DNA of 64,000 bases from Streptomyces corynorhini. Its GTDB lineage: Bacteria > Actinomycetota > Actinomycetes > Streptomycetales > Streptomycetaceae. Under the pieces are notes generated by a model. It was not told the DNA's origin. It did no database searches and saw only the letters and a program-made list of their open reading frames with translations. Below are positions 34,010 through 41,440 of the stretch, one piece after another. Positions within the stretch are counted from its first letter, which is position 1. Every line of letters starts with the position of its first letter. The stretch is from assembly GCF_003346515.1 (NCBI RefSeq), contig NZ_QQNA01000080.1:1-64000 (forward strand). The letters are read 5' to 3'. The position numbers and the translations under genes are program-made.

Positions 34010-34174
34010 ATGTTCTGCGCTCGCTGCGACGAGCCGATCCTCCCTGGGCAGCCGTACCAGACCTCGGCCGTAGAGACAGGGTCCGGCGCCGCGCCTCCCG
34101 TACACCGGCACACGGACTGCGCGCGGCCGGGCCCGGTCACCCGGCCGCGCGACTACCAGCTACCGCGCCGCTGA
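34010..34174 (+). CDS. 54-residue zinc-knuckle protein
   Basis: Starts 1 bp after the preceding stop. FCARCDEPILPGQPY at the N-terminus and HRHTDC give a CxxC...H...C set that would bind one zinc ion, as in small treble-clef-like proteins frequent in Streptomyces. Function unknown. Confidence 0.6.
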   Translation: MFCARCDEPILPGQPYQTSAVETGSGAAPPVHRHTDCARPGPVTRPRDYQLPRR

Positions 34175-34258
34175 CGGCACCCACTTACCGCCCCGGCCGG
34201 TCGTCTTCCCCCGTGGACACCGGCCGGGGCTCCTCCCCTCCCAGATCAGGAGCAGCAC

Positions 34259-34369
34259 GTGAAGAGAACGACACGACGCGCGGTCGCCGATATCGGCTGG
34301 GGCCTCGGAGCGATGGTGTGCTGCGGCCTCATCGTGCTCGGGCTGGTCCTGGCGGTCCGTACCCCGTGA
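34259..34369 (+). CDS. 36-residue single-span membrane peptide
   Basis: GTG 34259 preceded by AGGAGCAGC. A basic N-terminus (KRTTRRA) leads to one hydrophobic helix (GAMVCCGLIVLGLVLAV). Its TGA overlaps the next GTG. Small membrane peptides in such pairs are common in Streptomyces elements. Not otherwise identified. Confidence 0.5.
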   Translation: MKRTTRRAVADIGWGLGAMVCCGLIVLGLVLAVRTP

Positions 34370-34491
34370 CGGACGAAGACCAGGGACAGCGGCGCGTGAT
34401 GGTGGCGCTGATCAGCATGGGGCTCACGTTCCTCGCGTGCCTGGCGGCTGCGACTGCCGTCGCCATCGTGGTGACCATCGCCGCCATCTGA
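34366..34491 (+). CDS. 41-residue single-span membrane peptide
   Basis: GTG 34366 overlaps the preceding stop by 4 bp. Acidic start (TDEDQGQR) then one long transmembrane helix of about 28 residues (LISMGLTFLACLAA and following). Coupled to the previous membrane peptide. Function unknown. Confidence 0.5.
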   Translation: MTDEDQGQRRVMVALISMGLTFLACLAAATAVAIVVTIAAI

Positions 34492-34502
34492 TCGCGGCCT
34501 GT

Positions 34503-34790
34503 CTACCGCCCCGGCCGGTCCGCGTCCCCAGCTACCGGCCGGGGCTCCACGTCAGGCACCAGCCGCGACAGCGGCACCTGCAGCGCACTCGCGATCAGCA
34601 GAAGGTCGGCGTAGCGCGGGTCGCGCAGGCCGACCTCGTAGCGCTGGATTGTGCGCCGCTCCACTCCCGCCAGATCGCCCAGTGCCTCCTGGGACAGCCC
34701 GGCCTCTGCGCGCGAGATGGCGATGCGGTGGCCGAGTGCTGCGCTCTCGGCGATGACCCAGGCGGGGCGTGGCATACGGCGGTCTGGCAC
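34503..34790 (-). CDS. XRE-family HTH repressor
   Basis: 95 residues. Classic HTH_3: ALGHRIAISRAEAGLSQEAL, GDLAGVERRTIQRYEVGLRD and YADLLLIASALQVPLSRLV, with the recognition helix in RRTIQRYE. Likely a small repressor controlling the divergent genes across the gap 34791-34883. Convergent with the membrane peptides to the left. Confidence 0.85.
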   Translation of the reverse strand: MPDRRMPRPAWVIAESAALGHRIAISRAEAGLSQEALGDLAGVERRTIQRYEVGLRDPRYADLLLIASALQVPLSRLVPDVEPRPVAGDADRPGR

Positions 34791-34883
34791 TCGACAAACG
34801 CTCTGGCGCTATCGATCATGAGTCAGTACCCAAACCGTCGCCAATGCATCACGAAATTGATCTTGATTGGGCGAGTGGGAACG

Positions 34884-35087
34884 ATGGCGAACTGGCGTAC
34901 GCGCACACCACAACGTCCCGTGATCGACACACGGACCGGCAGGGTGGGCATCCGGCTCTCCCCGTGCCAGCAGATGGTCCAGCTGAGGTCCATCGCTGAC
35001 GGCGTGGAGTGGCGCGCCCCCGCGTCCGCGGTGCGGCTGGCAACGCCGGCGGAAATCAAGTCGGCTCTGGCGTCACGGCCGGAGTGA
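34884..35087 (+). CDS. Hypothetical 67-residue protein
   Basis: Compact beta-rich small protein: DTRTGRVGIRLSPCQQMVQL then DGVEWRAPASAVRLATPAEI. GGGCGAGTGGGAACG precedes the ATG. Divergent from the XRE repressor, so likely its target. Widespread-looking in Streptomyces but of unknown function. Ends one base before the stop codon of the convergent LuxR gene. Confidence 0.6.
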   Translation: MANWRTRTPQRPVIDTRTGRVGIRLSPCQQMVQLRSIADGVEWRAPASAVRLATPAEIKSALASRPE

Positions 35088-36044
35088 TCAGAGGTGCTGT
35101 TCACGCCCCCACCAGGCCATGACCTGGTAGAGGGATTGAGCGCCGAGGGTGATCTTGATCGCTGAGAGTTCTTTCCCGATCGTGCGGTCCGCCAGGCCGA
35201 GTCGACCGCCGGCCTGGGCCTGCGACGCGCCGGTGGCGAGTTCGCGCAGGATGGCACTCTGCCGCTCGCTCAGTCCGCTGCTGACTGCGTGCGAGAGGTC
35301 CCCCCAGGGTGTCGCCCGGCCCCACAGGAGCAGGTAGACCGAGCGGACCCACATCACTGCGGCGCGGTCGATGAGGTGCCAGCCGCCGCTGCGGTCGTCG
35401 GGAGCGATCACGTTGTCGACGAACGCGTGTGTCCCGTCGATGATCATCATGCGGGGGAACGCGTTCTCTGATGCCCGGACGTCGGCGCCGGCCGCTACGA
35501 TCACGTCCACGTAATTGCGCGTCTGGTCATGCCCCCAGGCGATCACGTTGTAGAGCGATTGGACCGTCAGTCCCCGCTCAAGCGCCCGTCGCGTGCGGTC
35601 GACACCGAGGCGCTGTATCTCGGGATCCCGGTCGGCGGGCTCGCCCGGCTGTGCGGTGAGGATCTCGGTCGTCGCGGTGCGCGAGACCTCCCCGATGCGA
35701 ATGTTCATCGCCTCGCGCGACTCGAGGAGTTCCGAGCCGGGGCCGCCGTACATTCTGTGTCCATCGAAATGGCGCGCCAGTCCCTCGATCGCCGGGATGT
35801 GCGCCATGCGCTGCACCGTGCGCGTCAGGTCCGCCTGTGCAGCCGCCATCAGTCTCTGGGCGGCAGCTCGGGGCTCGGCCGCGAGGTAGTGGCCGGATTC
35901 ACCTGGGTCGGCGCTGATCAGCCCGAGCGCGAGCAGACGATCGACCGGCTGCCCGTCGTGTGGCGCGTCACCTGCGGCGATGGCCCTGTAGGCGTCAAGG
36001 TCGCGAGGGCTGAGCGGCAGCCCTTCTGCGTCAAGGCCGTTCAC
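35088..36044 (-). CDS. TrmB/LuxR-type transcriptional regulator
   Basis: 318 residues. The N-terminal 85 residues are a TrmB-like winged helix (DLDAYRAIAAGD, VDRLLALGLISADPGESGHY). The middle is a TrmB-type sensor with EILTAQPGEPADRD, DRTRRALERGLTVQSLYNVI and FPRMMIIDGTHAFVDNVIAP. The C-terminus is a LuxR HTH (LSERQSAILRELATGASQAQ, LGLADRTIGKELSAI). Such regulators are typical of streptomycetes and often sit next to short exported peptides. Here the divergent neighbour at 36213 encodes one; a signal-receptor pairing is inference. Confidence 0.88.
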   Translation of the reverse strand: MNGLDAEGLPLSPRDLDAYRAIAAGDAPHDGQPVDRLLALGLISADPGESGHYLAAEPRAAAQRLMAAAQADLTRTVQRMAHIPAIEGLARHFDGHRMYGGPGSELLESREAMNIRIGEVSRTATTEILTAQPGEPADRDPEIQRLGVDRTRRALERGLTVQSLYNVIAWGHDQTRNYVDVIVAAGADVRASENAFPRMMIIDGTHAFVDNVIAPDDRSGGWHLIDRAAVMWVRSVYLLLWGRATPWGDLSHAVSSGLSERQSAILRELATGASQAQAGGRLGLADRTIGKELSAIKITLGAQSLYQVMAWWGREQHL

Positions 36045-36212
36045 GATTCCCCCAGTTCGCCGCGCGCCCTGCGTCCTCCGCGCCTGCCACGTGCAGATTC
36101 TTGCACGTGCCGGTTTCGGTCCCGCCCAGGCCTGGACCTAACTGACCACACATGCAACTCTACTTTGAGTCACATTAGACACACTGGCCCCTCAGTCGGA
36201 GGATGAACCGCC
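36045..36212. promoter_or_regulatory. Divergent promoter region, LuxR regulator and exported peptide
   Basis: 168 bp between the two divergent starts. The right half is AT-rich relative to its surroundings (CTACTTTGAGTCACATTAGACACACTG at 36160-36186), and TTAGAC or TAGACA can serve as a -10 about 30 bp from the peptide ATG. GTGCAGATTCTTGCACGTGC (36089-36108) contains a GTGCA/TGCAC inverted repeat that could be an operator. Confidence 0.45.
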
Positions 36213-36401
36213 ATGCGCAGGAATGCCCTTGCCGCGCTCGCCGCACTCACTCTCGCACTTGCCGGCACCGCCGCCCCGATGGCCACTGCGGCAACAGATG
36301 AGAGCCCTCGCCCTGCCCCCGTCGCGACGCCCGCAGACCTGGGATGGGGTGCCGCCCTGCCGGACACGACCGTCTCCGACGGTGATCTGGGCTGGGGCTG
36401 A
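36213..36401 (+). CDS. 62-residue exported peptide with duplicated DLGWG motif
   Basis: Strong ribosome-binding site (GGAGG, 10 bp upstream). MRRN plus a hydrophobic core (ALAALAALTLALAGTAA) and an Ala-x-Ala site near residues 24-27 form a Sec signal peptide. The mature part of about 35 residues is Pro/Thr/Asp-rich and contains DLGWG twice, at about 42-46 and as the last five residues. No enzyme domain. Its size, export, terminal repeat and divergent TrmB/LuxR regulator suggest a signalling peptide precursor. A terminator follows at once, so it is a monocistronic unit. Confidence 0.75.
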   Translation: MRRNALAALAALTLALAGTAAPMATAATDESPRPAPVATPADLGWGAALPDTTVSDGDLGWG

Positions 36402-36417
36402 GCCCCGAGCACGACCA

Positions 36418-36454
36418 GAGGCCCGGCGGTCACGGAAGTCGGCTGCCGGGCCTC
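36418..36454 (+). terminator. Terminator after the exported peptide gene
   Basis: GAGGCCCGGC (36418-36427) pairs exactly with GCCGGGCCTC (36445-36454), loop 17 bases, followed by GCTATTA. Lies 16 bp after the peptide stop. Confidence 0.7.
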
Positions 36455-36477
36455 GCTATTACCACGCAGGGGGAAGC

Positions 36478-36768
36478 ATGAGCGCACAGCAGAGACGATC
36501 CTCCCGGCTGGACCTCCAGCTGGAAGCGATTACCGACACACTGGCGATGGCCCAGCAAGAGCCGACGCCTGAGCGTAGGGCCGATCTTCTGCTGCTGGTG
36601 GAACGGGCCTTCGCCGTGTATCACCAGGAGCACAGGGCGGCCCGGGAGACCCGACTGCATTTCCGGCTGCTTAAGGGAGGCGGGGGTGCCTCTCCGCCGG
36701 GCCGTTCGGATGAAGGTGAACCGGCGGTTCTGTCTGACGGAAGTCGACCTGCCGTTCGTGCGTATTGA
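36478..36768 (+). CDS. Hypothetical 96-residue helical protein
   Basis: ATG 36478 preceded by GGGGGAAGC. Helical N-terminal 60 residues (RLDLQLEAITDTLAMAQQ, ERRADLLLLVERAFAVYHQE) then a disordered tail. Last clear gene before tRNA-Arg. No family recognised. Confidence 0.55.
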   Translation: MSAQQRRSSRLDLQLEAITDTLAMAQQEPTPERRADLLLLVERAFAVYHQEHRAARETRLHFRLLKGGGGASPPGRSDEGEPAVLSDGSRPAVRAY

Positions 36769-36900
36769 GCTGCTCGCCAAACGCGCAGGTGCTCCCGGGA
36801 GTGCTCTCGCCTTGCAGGCCTGGCTGACCAGGCGAAAGGCCATGATCAACTGGGAGCGAAATGGGAGCCGATCTTGATTCCCTGCCGTGCTCCACGATGC

Positions 36901-36960
36901 TTGAACGTCCCCCCGCATGCCTGACCGTTCGTGAGAACGTCCAGGTCATGCGGGGTTCAA
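36901..36960 (-). terminator. Terminator downstream of tRNA-Arg
   Basis: CCCCGCATG (36911-36919) pairs with CATGCGGGG (36947-36955), and the outer TTGAAC (36901-36906) pairs with GTTCAA (36955-36960). The structure begins 3 bp beyond the tRNA 3' end, so on the minus strand it is the tRNA terminator. Confidence 0.7.
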
Positions 36961-36963
36961 GCG

Positions 36964-37036
36964 TGCCCCCGGCAGGATTCGAACCTGCGACACCCGCTTT
37001 AGGAGAGCGGTGCTCTATCCCCTGAGCTACGAAGGC
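36964..37036 (-). tRNA. tRNA-Arg (anticodon CCT)
   Basis: 73 nt on the minus strand. The acceptor GCCTTCG pairs with CGGGGGC, discriminator A at 36964. D-arm GCTC/GAGC, anticodon arm with CCT at 37001-37003, T-arm CGCAGGTTCGAATCCTGC region with the GTTCGAATC loop. CCA is not encoded. It reads AGG codons. Its 3' half faces the prophage, making it the likely attachment site. Confidence 0.95.
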
Positions 37037-37211
37037 GGGGATCTGTTGGCAAATGTGTCGGAAATCGCGGCGGGTGCCGAGGGTTCCACGCATCTGTCCA
37101 GCTGATCCGGGTGGGCGCCAGTGGAGCGGCGCGCCGCAGTCAGTGTAGCTGGTGAGGGATGACTGGCGGCGGCGCGTCCGTGAGGGGGCATTCGGCAGGG
37201 AGAGCTGGGCG

Positions 37212-38786
37212 CTATTCGGGTGGCGGCTGGGCTCTGGCGCGGGCGATGGAGTTGATCACCCAGGCCAGTCCGATGAAGACGAGGAGGGCTCCGTCGGTGC
37301 CGTAGGCGGGGACGCGTTTGTCGTGGTGGGTGAAGTCGAGGGTGGAGTGGAGCGACTCGCTGTCCTGGCGGAAGCCGAGGTAGCGGGCGCCGTAGTCGGT
37401 GGCGGGCGGGATCTGGCGGAGGTGCTCGGTGCGGTTGAAGCGGGGGCGCTGGGTGCGGGGGTCGGGTGCGCGGTCCTCGTGGGTCTCGTAGACGGGGATG
37501 AGCTCGTGGTGGGGCCCGTGCGGGCAGGGGATTTCAACGAGGTGGTAGAAGCGCCAGCTCTTGGTGCCTTTACGGGTGGGGAGGTCGCGGACGGGGAGGG
37601 GGTTGTAGAGGGTCTGGCCGTCGACGGTGATCAGACGCTCGCAGGCGCGTCCGGTGGCGGAGTACACGTCGTGGCTGCAGTGCGGCCGGTACGTGTACTG
37701 CTTCAGAGCCCGAGGCGTGGCGCCGTCGTGCTGGCGGGTGAAGACGATGGCGCCGCGTGCGATGAGCGGGGTGCGGTGTTTGCCGCGCCAGACGGTGTCC
37801 TGGACGAAGGCGAGGACACCGGGGGCGCGGTCGAGGATTTCGTGGGACAGGCGGAGGGCGACGGAGGCTTCCTCCTCGCGGTTGGGGTCCTCCTCGGGGG
37901 AGCGGTGTCGGGCGGCGTCGACGTTGAGGATGATGCGGCTGTGTGCGATGCCAGCCTTGCGGACGGACTGGGAGACGATCTTCTTGCCGTAGACGGTGCG
38001 GTCACCGCCCTCGATCTGGAGGCCGGCGTCGTGGTCGACCCGGTGGTGGCGGATCTCGCCGGTCTTCTCGTCGACGGTGGTCTCCTCGGTCTGGTCCGAG
38101 GGCGGTCTGACGACCGTGGCGTCGCCGTTGACGACCTGGCTCCGGTCGGGGCGGAGCCGGCAGCCGCGGGGACGGTCGGTGGAGAGGTAGCCGTGGGCGA
38201 GGGCCTGGGCGATCCAGGCGTCCCGGGATGCCTCGCGGAGCCGGGGCAGGCTGGCCAGCATCTTGGGGCGGTATCCGGTCCAGTGGTGGCGCTGGGGGCC
38301 GGTGGCGGGGAGGGCGTCGGCTTCGGTGTCGCCGAGGTGGTGGCGTGCTCCGTCCAGGACGATCTTCCAGATGTCCTCGCTGTGCAGGGTGACGCCTGCC
38401 TTGCGGCCGCTGCGATAGATGGAGATCGCGCAGAGGTAGATGAAGAGGATGTACGGCGGGTAGTGGGAGCGTCGTCCGGCGGATCCTTCTTCCCGGTGGG
38501 GCAAGACGTCGTGGGCGACCCGGTAGAGGTCGGGGTTGGCGACGAGGTGTTTCAGCCGGTCGTTGTCGGCGATGCCGGGTGCTTCGGGGCTCTTGGGTTC
38601 GGGCTGGAAAGCCGCGGGGCTGAAGATGTCCTGAGGAGTGGGGCCCATGATCCAGTCGGGCTTCTTCTTGGTGGTCCTTGTCCGGGGCTTCCTGGCCGGG
38701 GCCCTTTTGCGGGACGTTCTGGGCGCCGGCGCCTTCTTCTTCGTCGACTTGCCGGCGTCGGAGTCGCCGGAGGAGTGAGTGGTCAT
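37212..38786 (-). CDS. DDE transposase-like protein
   Basis: 524 residues. A Lys/Arg-rich disordered N-terminus (about 1-45) precedes a helical domain and an RNase H-like core. DDE-type acidic residues can be placed at VVNGDATVVRP, LAFVQDTVWRGKHRTP and YLGFRQDSESLHSTLDFTHH, followed by the helix LVFIGLAWVINSIARAR that ends many IS4/IS1182-like enzymes. The exact IS family is not recognised and no terminal inverted repeats were found. ATGA overlap with the upstream recombinase-like gene means the two are translated together. Confidence 0.65.
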   Translation of the reverse strand: MTTHSSGDSDAGKSTKKKAPAPRTSRKRAPARKPRTRTTKKKPDWIMGPTPQDIFSPAAFQPEPKSPEAPGIADNDRLKHLVANPDLYRVAHDVLPHREEGSAGRRSHYPPYILFIYLCAISIYRSGRKAGVTLHSEDIWKIVLDGARHHLGDTEADALPATGPQRHHWTGYRPKMLASLPRLREASRDAWIAQALAHGYLSTDRPRGCRLRPDRSQVVNGDATVVRPPSDQTEETTVDEKTGEIRHHRVDHDAGLQIEGGDRTVYGKKIVSQSVRKAGIAHSRIILNVDAARHRSPEEDPNREEEASVALRLSHEILDRAPGVLAFVQDTVWRGKHRTPLIARGAIVFTRQHDGATPRALKQYTYRPHCSHDVYSATGRACERLITVDGQTLYNPLPVRDLPTRKGTKSWRFYHLVEIPCPHGPHHELIPVYETHEDRAPDPRTQRPRFNRTEHLRQIPPATDYGARYLGFRQDSESLHSTLDFTHHDKRVPAYGTDGALLVFIGLAWVINSIARARAQPPPE

Positions 38787-39709
38787 GCGTCCTCCTCGGC
38801 GATGGGGCGCCAGATGAAGTCGGCTCGGCGGGCGGCGCCGTCGAGCGAGGACAGGCCGAGACGCAGCGCGACATCGGCGATCTGCCCGGACTCGGCGAGG
38901 ATCTTTGCGGCGACCCAGTCGGTCACGTCTCGGGGTGCGGCGGAGCGGCCCTCGGGCGCGATTCCGCTGTCGCGCACGGTCTCGCCGAAGGCGGTGCAGA
39001 TGCTGCTCTGGCGCCGGTGGGCGGGGATGTCCTTGGTGATGGCCAGGATTTCGAGACCGTTCGGGGAGCGGTGCCGCTGCAGATGGCCGGCGCGCAGTTC
39101 CAGGACGCGGCGGGACCAGGGGTCTTCCAGCGGGCAGTAGCGGGCGGTGACGTAGACGGTCCCGCAGGCCCAGACCCTGGTGCGGTCCGGTGTGAGGTCG
39201 GTGGTGCCGGTGTAGCCGATCTCCCCGGTGTGCAGGCCAGCCAGGAGCAAGGCCAGAACGGAGGCGTTGCGAGTGCTGGGCATGCCTCGCTCAGAGTGAA
39301 AGCGCAGGGTGTCGATGTCCTGGTCGGTGAGCCGCCCTGCGGGCCTGGGCGCGGAGCGCGCGATCGCCGGCAGGTCGAGCGTGGGTGCGGCGGTGGTCAT
39401 ACCGAGACGCCGGGCCTCGGCGAACAGGGCATCGACGCCGGACTTGCGGACCCGTCGGGTGCTGTCGGCGGGGATGGGCACCATCCTCCCGTGCCGGTCC
39501 TTCCCCGGGGCGTCCACGAAGGACTGGGCGAAGGCATCGGTGACATCGTCCAGGCGGGTGACGCCGTACGCGGCGGCGAACCGCAGGAGGCGCTCGCCGG
39601 TCTGGATGTAGGACTCGGCCGTCTGTGAACGCAGCTGTCCGGAGCGGACGGCGCCCTCCCATACGACGGTGACCCGGAGGAAGGCGGTGCGCAGGGTGAA
39701 CCTAGCCAC
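38783..39709 (-). CDS. Tyrosine-recombinase-like protein without catalytic residues
   Basis: 308 residues. Residues about 25-110 look like a SAM-like integrase core-binding domain (SQTAESYIQTGERLLRFAAA, DDVTDAFAQSFVDAPGKD). The catalytic-domain landmarks are present but altered: LALLLAGLHTGEIGYTG has His where TGLRxGE has the essential Arg, the HxxR box is replaced by APRDVTDWVAAKIL, LGHS by RLGLSSL, and the nucleophile Tyr by Phe in RRADFIW. It probably binds DNA but does not cut. Paired with a DDE-like gene by a 4-bp overlap. Confidence 0.65.
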   Translation of the reverse strand: MARFTLRTAFLRVTVVWEGAVRSGQLRSQTAESYIQTGERLLRFAAAYGVTRLDDVTDAFAQSFVDAPGKDRHGRMVPIPADSTRRVRKSGVDALFAEARRLGMTTAAPTLDLPAIARSAPRPAGRLTDQDIDTLRFHSERGMPSTRNASVLALLLAGLHTGEIGYTGTTDLTPDRTRVWACGTVYVTARYCPLEDPWSRRVLELRAGHLQRHRSPNGLEILAITKDIPAHRRQSSICTAFGETVRDSGIAPEGRSAAPRDVTDWVAAKILAESGQIADVALRLGLSSLDGAARRADFIWRPIAEEDA

Positions 39710-39899
39710 GGGAGCCTCCCCGGGCGGCCCGGGAGCGCCAGACGGTGTGGGTCATGATCAGCGGGTTCGGGGAAACGCGTGAAGGCGGCGGGTGGGCCGC
39801 GCTACGGTGGGCGGTGGCTCTCGCCATGGGTGAGGGCATACCGAAGCCCCCTTTCTCGCGGGCGTGAGCCCGCGGGGAAACGGTCGGGTTGCGGTGGAA

Positions 39900-39950
39900 G
39901 GGGGCCCGAGGCGCGGATCCTTGGTCGGGAGAGAACGTCTCCGGGCCCCC
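39900..39950 (-). terminator. Hairpin downstream of the winged-helix gene
   Basis: GGGGGCCCG (39900-39908) pairs with CGGGCCCCC (39942-39950). It lies 7 bp past the stop of the minus-strand gene at 39958. A second hairpin (CGCGGGC/GCCCGCG, 39857-39874) follows. Together they could limit transcription into the recombinase-like gene across the 248-bp gap. Confidence 0.55.
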
Positions 39951-39957
39951 TGGTCTC

Positions 39958-40941
39958 TCAGTTCGTCGTGGACTCCTTCCGCAGCGGCGTGGTCGCGCCG
40001 AGCTGCTGGATGAGGCGGTGGGTGTCGAGCCATTCGGCCCGGTCCATGGCCGCGATCTCGGCCAGGGACCACAGCGGGGCGGTCAGCTCGGGCTTCAAGG
40101 GAGTGCCGTCGGCGGCTGCGCGGGTGTGTAGGGCGGACAGCACGGTGAGCAGACCGGTCACGTGGTGGTGGAGGGCGGTGGCTTCGTCGGCGTCCAAGTG
40201 CCAAGCCTCGCCCATGCCGAGCCGGCGGGACAGCAGCTGTCCCGCGTCCTGGCCGAAGCCCGCGCCGGTCGTGTTCTCCTCGCTCTGTCGGGGCCCGGGA
40301 ACGGACTGTTCCTCGTCGTCTTCGGACGCAGCGTGCTCCTGGCCCTCCTCCTGCGGAGCGCGGCCCTCGTGGCCGTCAGAACCGGTGGTCGGAGCTTCCC
40401 CGTTGGCGGAAGCGGAATTGGCTCCCTCGTACCACTGGAAGAAGCCCTCCGGCTCCTCCACCAGGAACCCGAGCTCCACCATCAGGTCCAGGAGCCGGTC
40501 GACGTTCTTCTCGTACCCGGGAACCTTGGCGAGCGCGAGGAATCGCTGGCGCAGTGCAGCCCGGGTGGCCGGGTGCTCAAGACTGCGCTGGCGCGCCGCA
40601 CCAGCGAACCACTGCTTCCGCCAGGCATCTCGCAGGGCGTGGGCACCCTCTTCCGGGGCCTTGTCCCACGCGGCGGAGATCTCCCGGGCGGTCTCAGAGG
40701 GCTCGTAGAGGCCCCGGGAGGAAACCTTCCGGGCCAGTCCGCACGCGCAGTAGAACTTCATCGCGAGCCCAACGACCCACGAGCTCAGCCCCGTCGCCTC
40801 CGTCAGTTCCTGGACGGGGAACCGGCCGGGGAAACGCCCGATGGCTGGCAGTAGCTGGAGATGGGCGGGCAGAGGGACGCGGTCGTGCGGGAGGTGCTTG
40901 GCGGGCTCCTCGCGTGTCGAGCGCTGGCGGGTGCTCCCCAT
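39958..40941 (-). CDS. Winged-helix-like protein of the recombinase/DDE cassette
   Basis: 327 residues from ATG 40941, which has a strong GGGAGGAAGTC ribosome-binding site. Residues about 15-130 look like a winged-helix DNA-binding region (LQLLPAIGRFPGRFPVQELT, EATGLSSWVVGLAMKFYCAC, ARKVSSRGLYEP) and a following helical domain to about 185 (VDRLLDLMVELGFLVEEPEG). A disordered acidic stretch precedes a C-terminal helical domain (DADEATALHHHVTGLLTVLS). The family is not recognised. Its place upstream of the two recombination-type genes suggests a regulator or target-binding subunit. Confidence 0.6.
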   Translation of the reverse strand: MGSTRQRSTREEPAKHLPHDRVPLPAHLQLLPAIGRFPGRFPVQELTEATGLSSWVVGLAMKFYCACGLARKVSSRGLYEPSETAREISAAWDKAPEEGAHALRDAWRKQWFAGAARQRSLEHPATRAALRQRFLALAKVPGYEKNVDRLLDLMVELGFLVEEPEGFFQWYEGANSASANGEAPTTGSDGHEGRAPQEEGQEHAASEDDEEQSVPGPRQSEENTTGAGFGQDAGQLLSRRLGMGEAWHLDADEATALHHHVTGLLTVLSALHTRAAADGTPLKPELTAPLWSLAEIAAMDRAEWLDTHRLIQQLGATTPLRKESTTN

Positions 40942-41301
40942 GACTTCCTCCCGATGCGGTGCCGGTGTGACAGGTGACGCGTGCGCAGCGTAGAACACGG
41001 CATCCGAGCGCTGCAGGCGAACGGGAGATCTTGCAAGCCGTCAACTCGGCGCCAGCAGTGCTGTTTTGATGCGCAAGGCTTGTTGTAACCCCTCCTCTGG
41101 GTACATCGGAGGAACGGCCTGGGTGGCCTGGCGGAGCCGGACTGGGGGTGCGGAACCTGGCGCGGGCCGGGGTGGCTGCGCCAGCCCTCGGGGGTGCGGG
41201 AGGCCAGCGCTCCGGTGTCTGATGCAGGGCTGAGCTGGAACGTCGAAGCGTTCGCGGGCAGGCAACTCTCAAGTCCTTGCGCTCGGTGGTGGCTATTCAG
41301 G

Positions 41302-41316
41302 CTTGCTATATGAGTA
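41302..41316 (+). promoter_or_regulatory. Operator/promoter motif upstream of the XRE gene
   Basis: Within the gene-free stretch 40942-41440, CTTGCTATATGAGTA (41302-41316), followed by GCATG, forms a near-palindrome with a TATA core suitable as a -10 region. The same motif, with 16 of 21 bases identical over the wider window, occurs at 54886-54900 upstream of the NUDIX-like gene. A GGAGGA at 41375-41380 precedes a GTG (41388) that opens a 17-codon leader frame ending in TGATG on the XRE start. The rest of the stretch shows nothing I recognise. Confidence 0.55.
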
Positions 41317-41440
41317 GCATGTGCGGGGTGCGGCGGCATCCGGTGCACTGATCCGTCACACTTACCCGGTGGCTGGAGGAACGAGACGTGCCCAGAGTCC
41401 GTACGCATACGTGGTCAGCGGCGAATGGCCCGAAGCAGTG

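Larger units (their letters stand above)
1..36964. mobile_element. Prophage (siphovirus-like), left end outside window
   Basis: A continuous set of head, packaging, tail and lysis genes in canonical siphophage order occupies about 8.5-31.3 kb, preceded by small early-type genes and two primase-like genes. The left end is cut by the window. The right border is inferred to be the 3' end of tRNA-Arg at 36964, because cargo-like small genes and regulators fill 31.3-36.9 kb and tRNA 3' ends are common integration sites. No integrase and no duplicated tRNA segment is visible here, so the border is inference. The strong hairpin at 31.3 kb could instead mark the end of the phage proper. Confidence 0.75.

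Noticed and set aside
36686-36877. GTG-initiated 63-codon frame overlapping the gene at 36478-36768
   Set aside because: Has a purine-rich upstream stretch but overlaps a better frame by 83 bp and shows no domain; I considered an integrase remnant and found no recombinase motif.
37152-39140. Plus-strand open frame of 662 codons opposite the recombinase/DDE genes
   Set aside because: It mirrors the minus-strand genes in a high-GC region, is Gly/Val-rich with no domain, and has no ribosome-binding site; the minus-strand products show recognisable folds.
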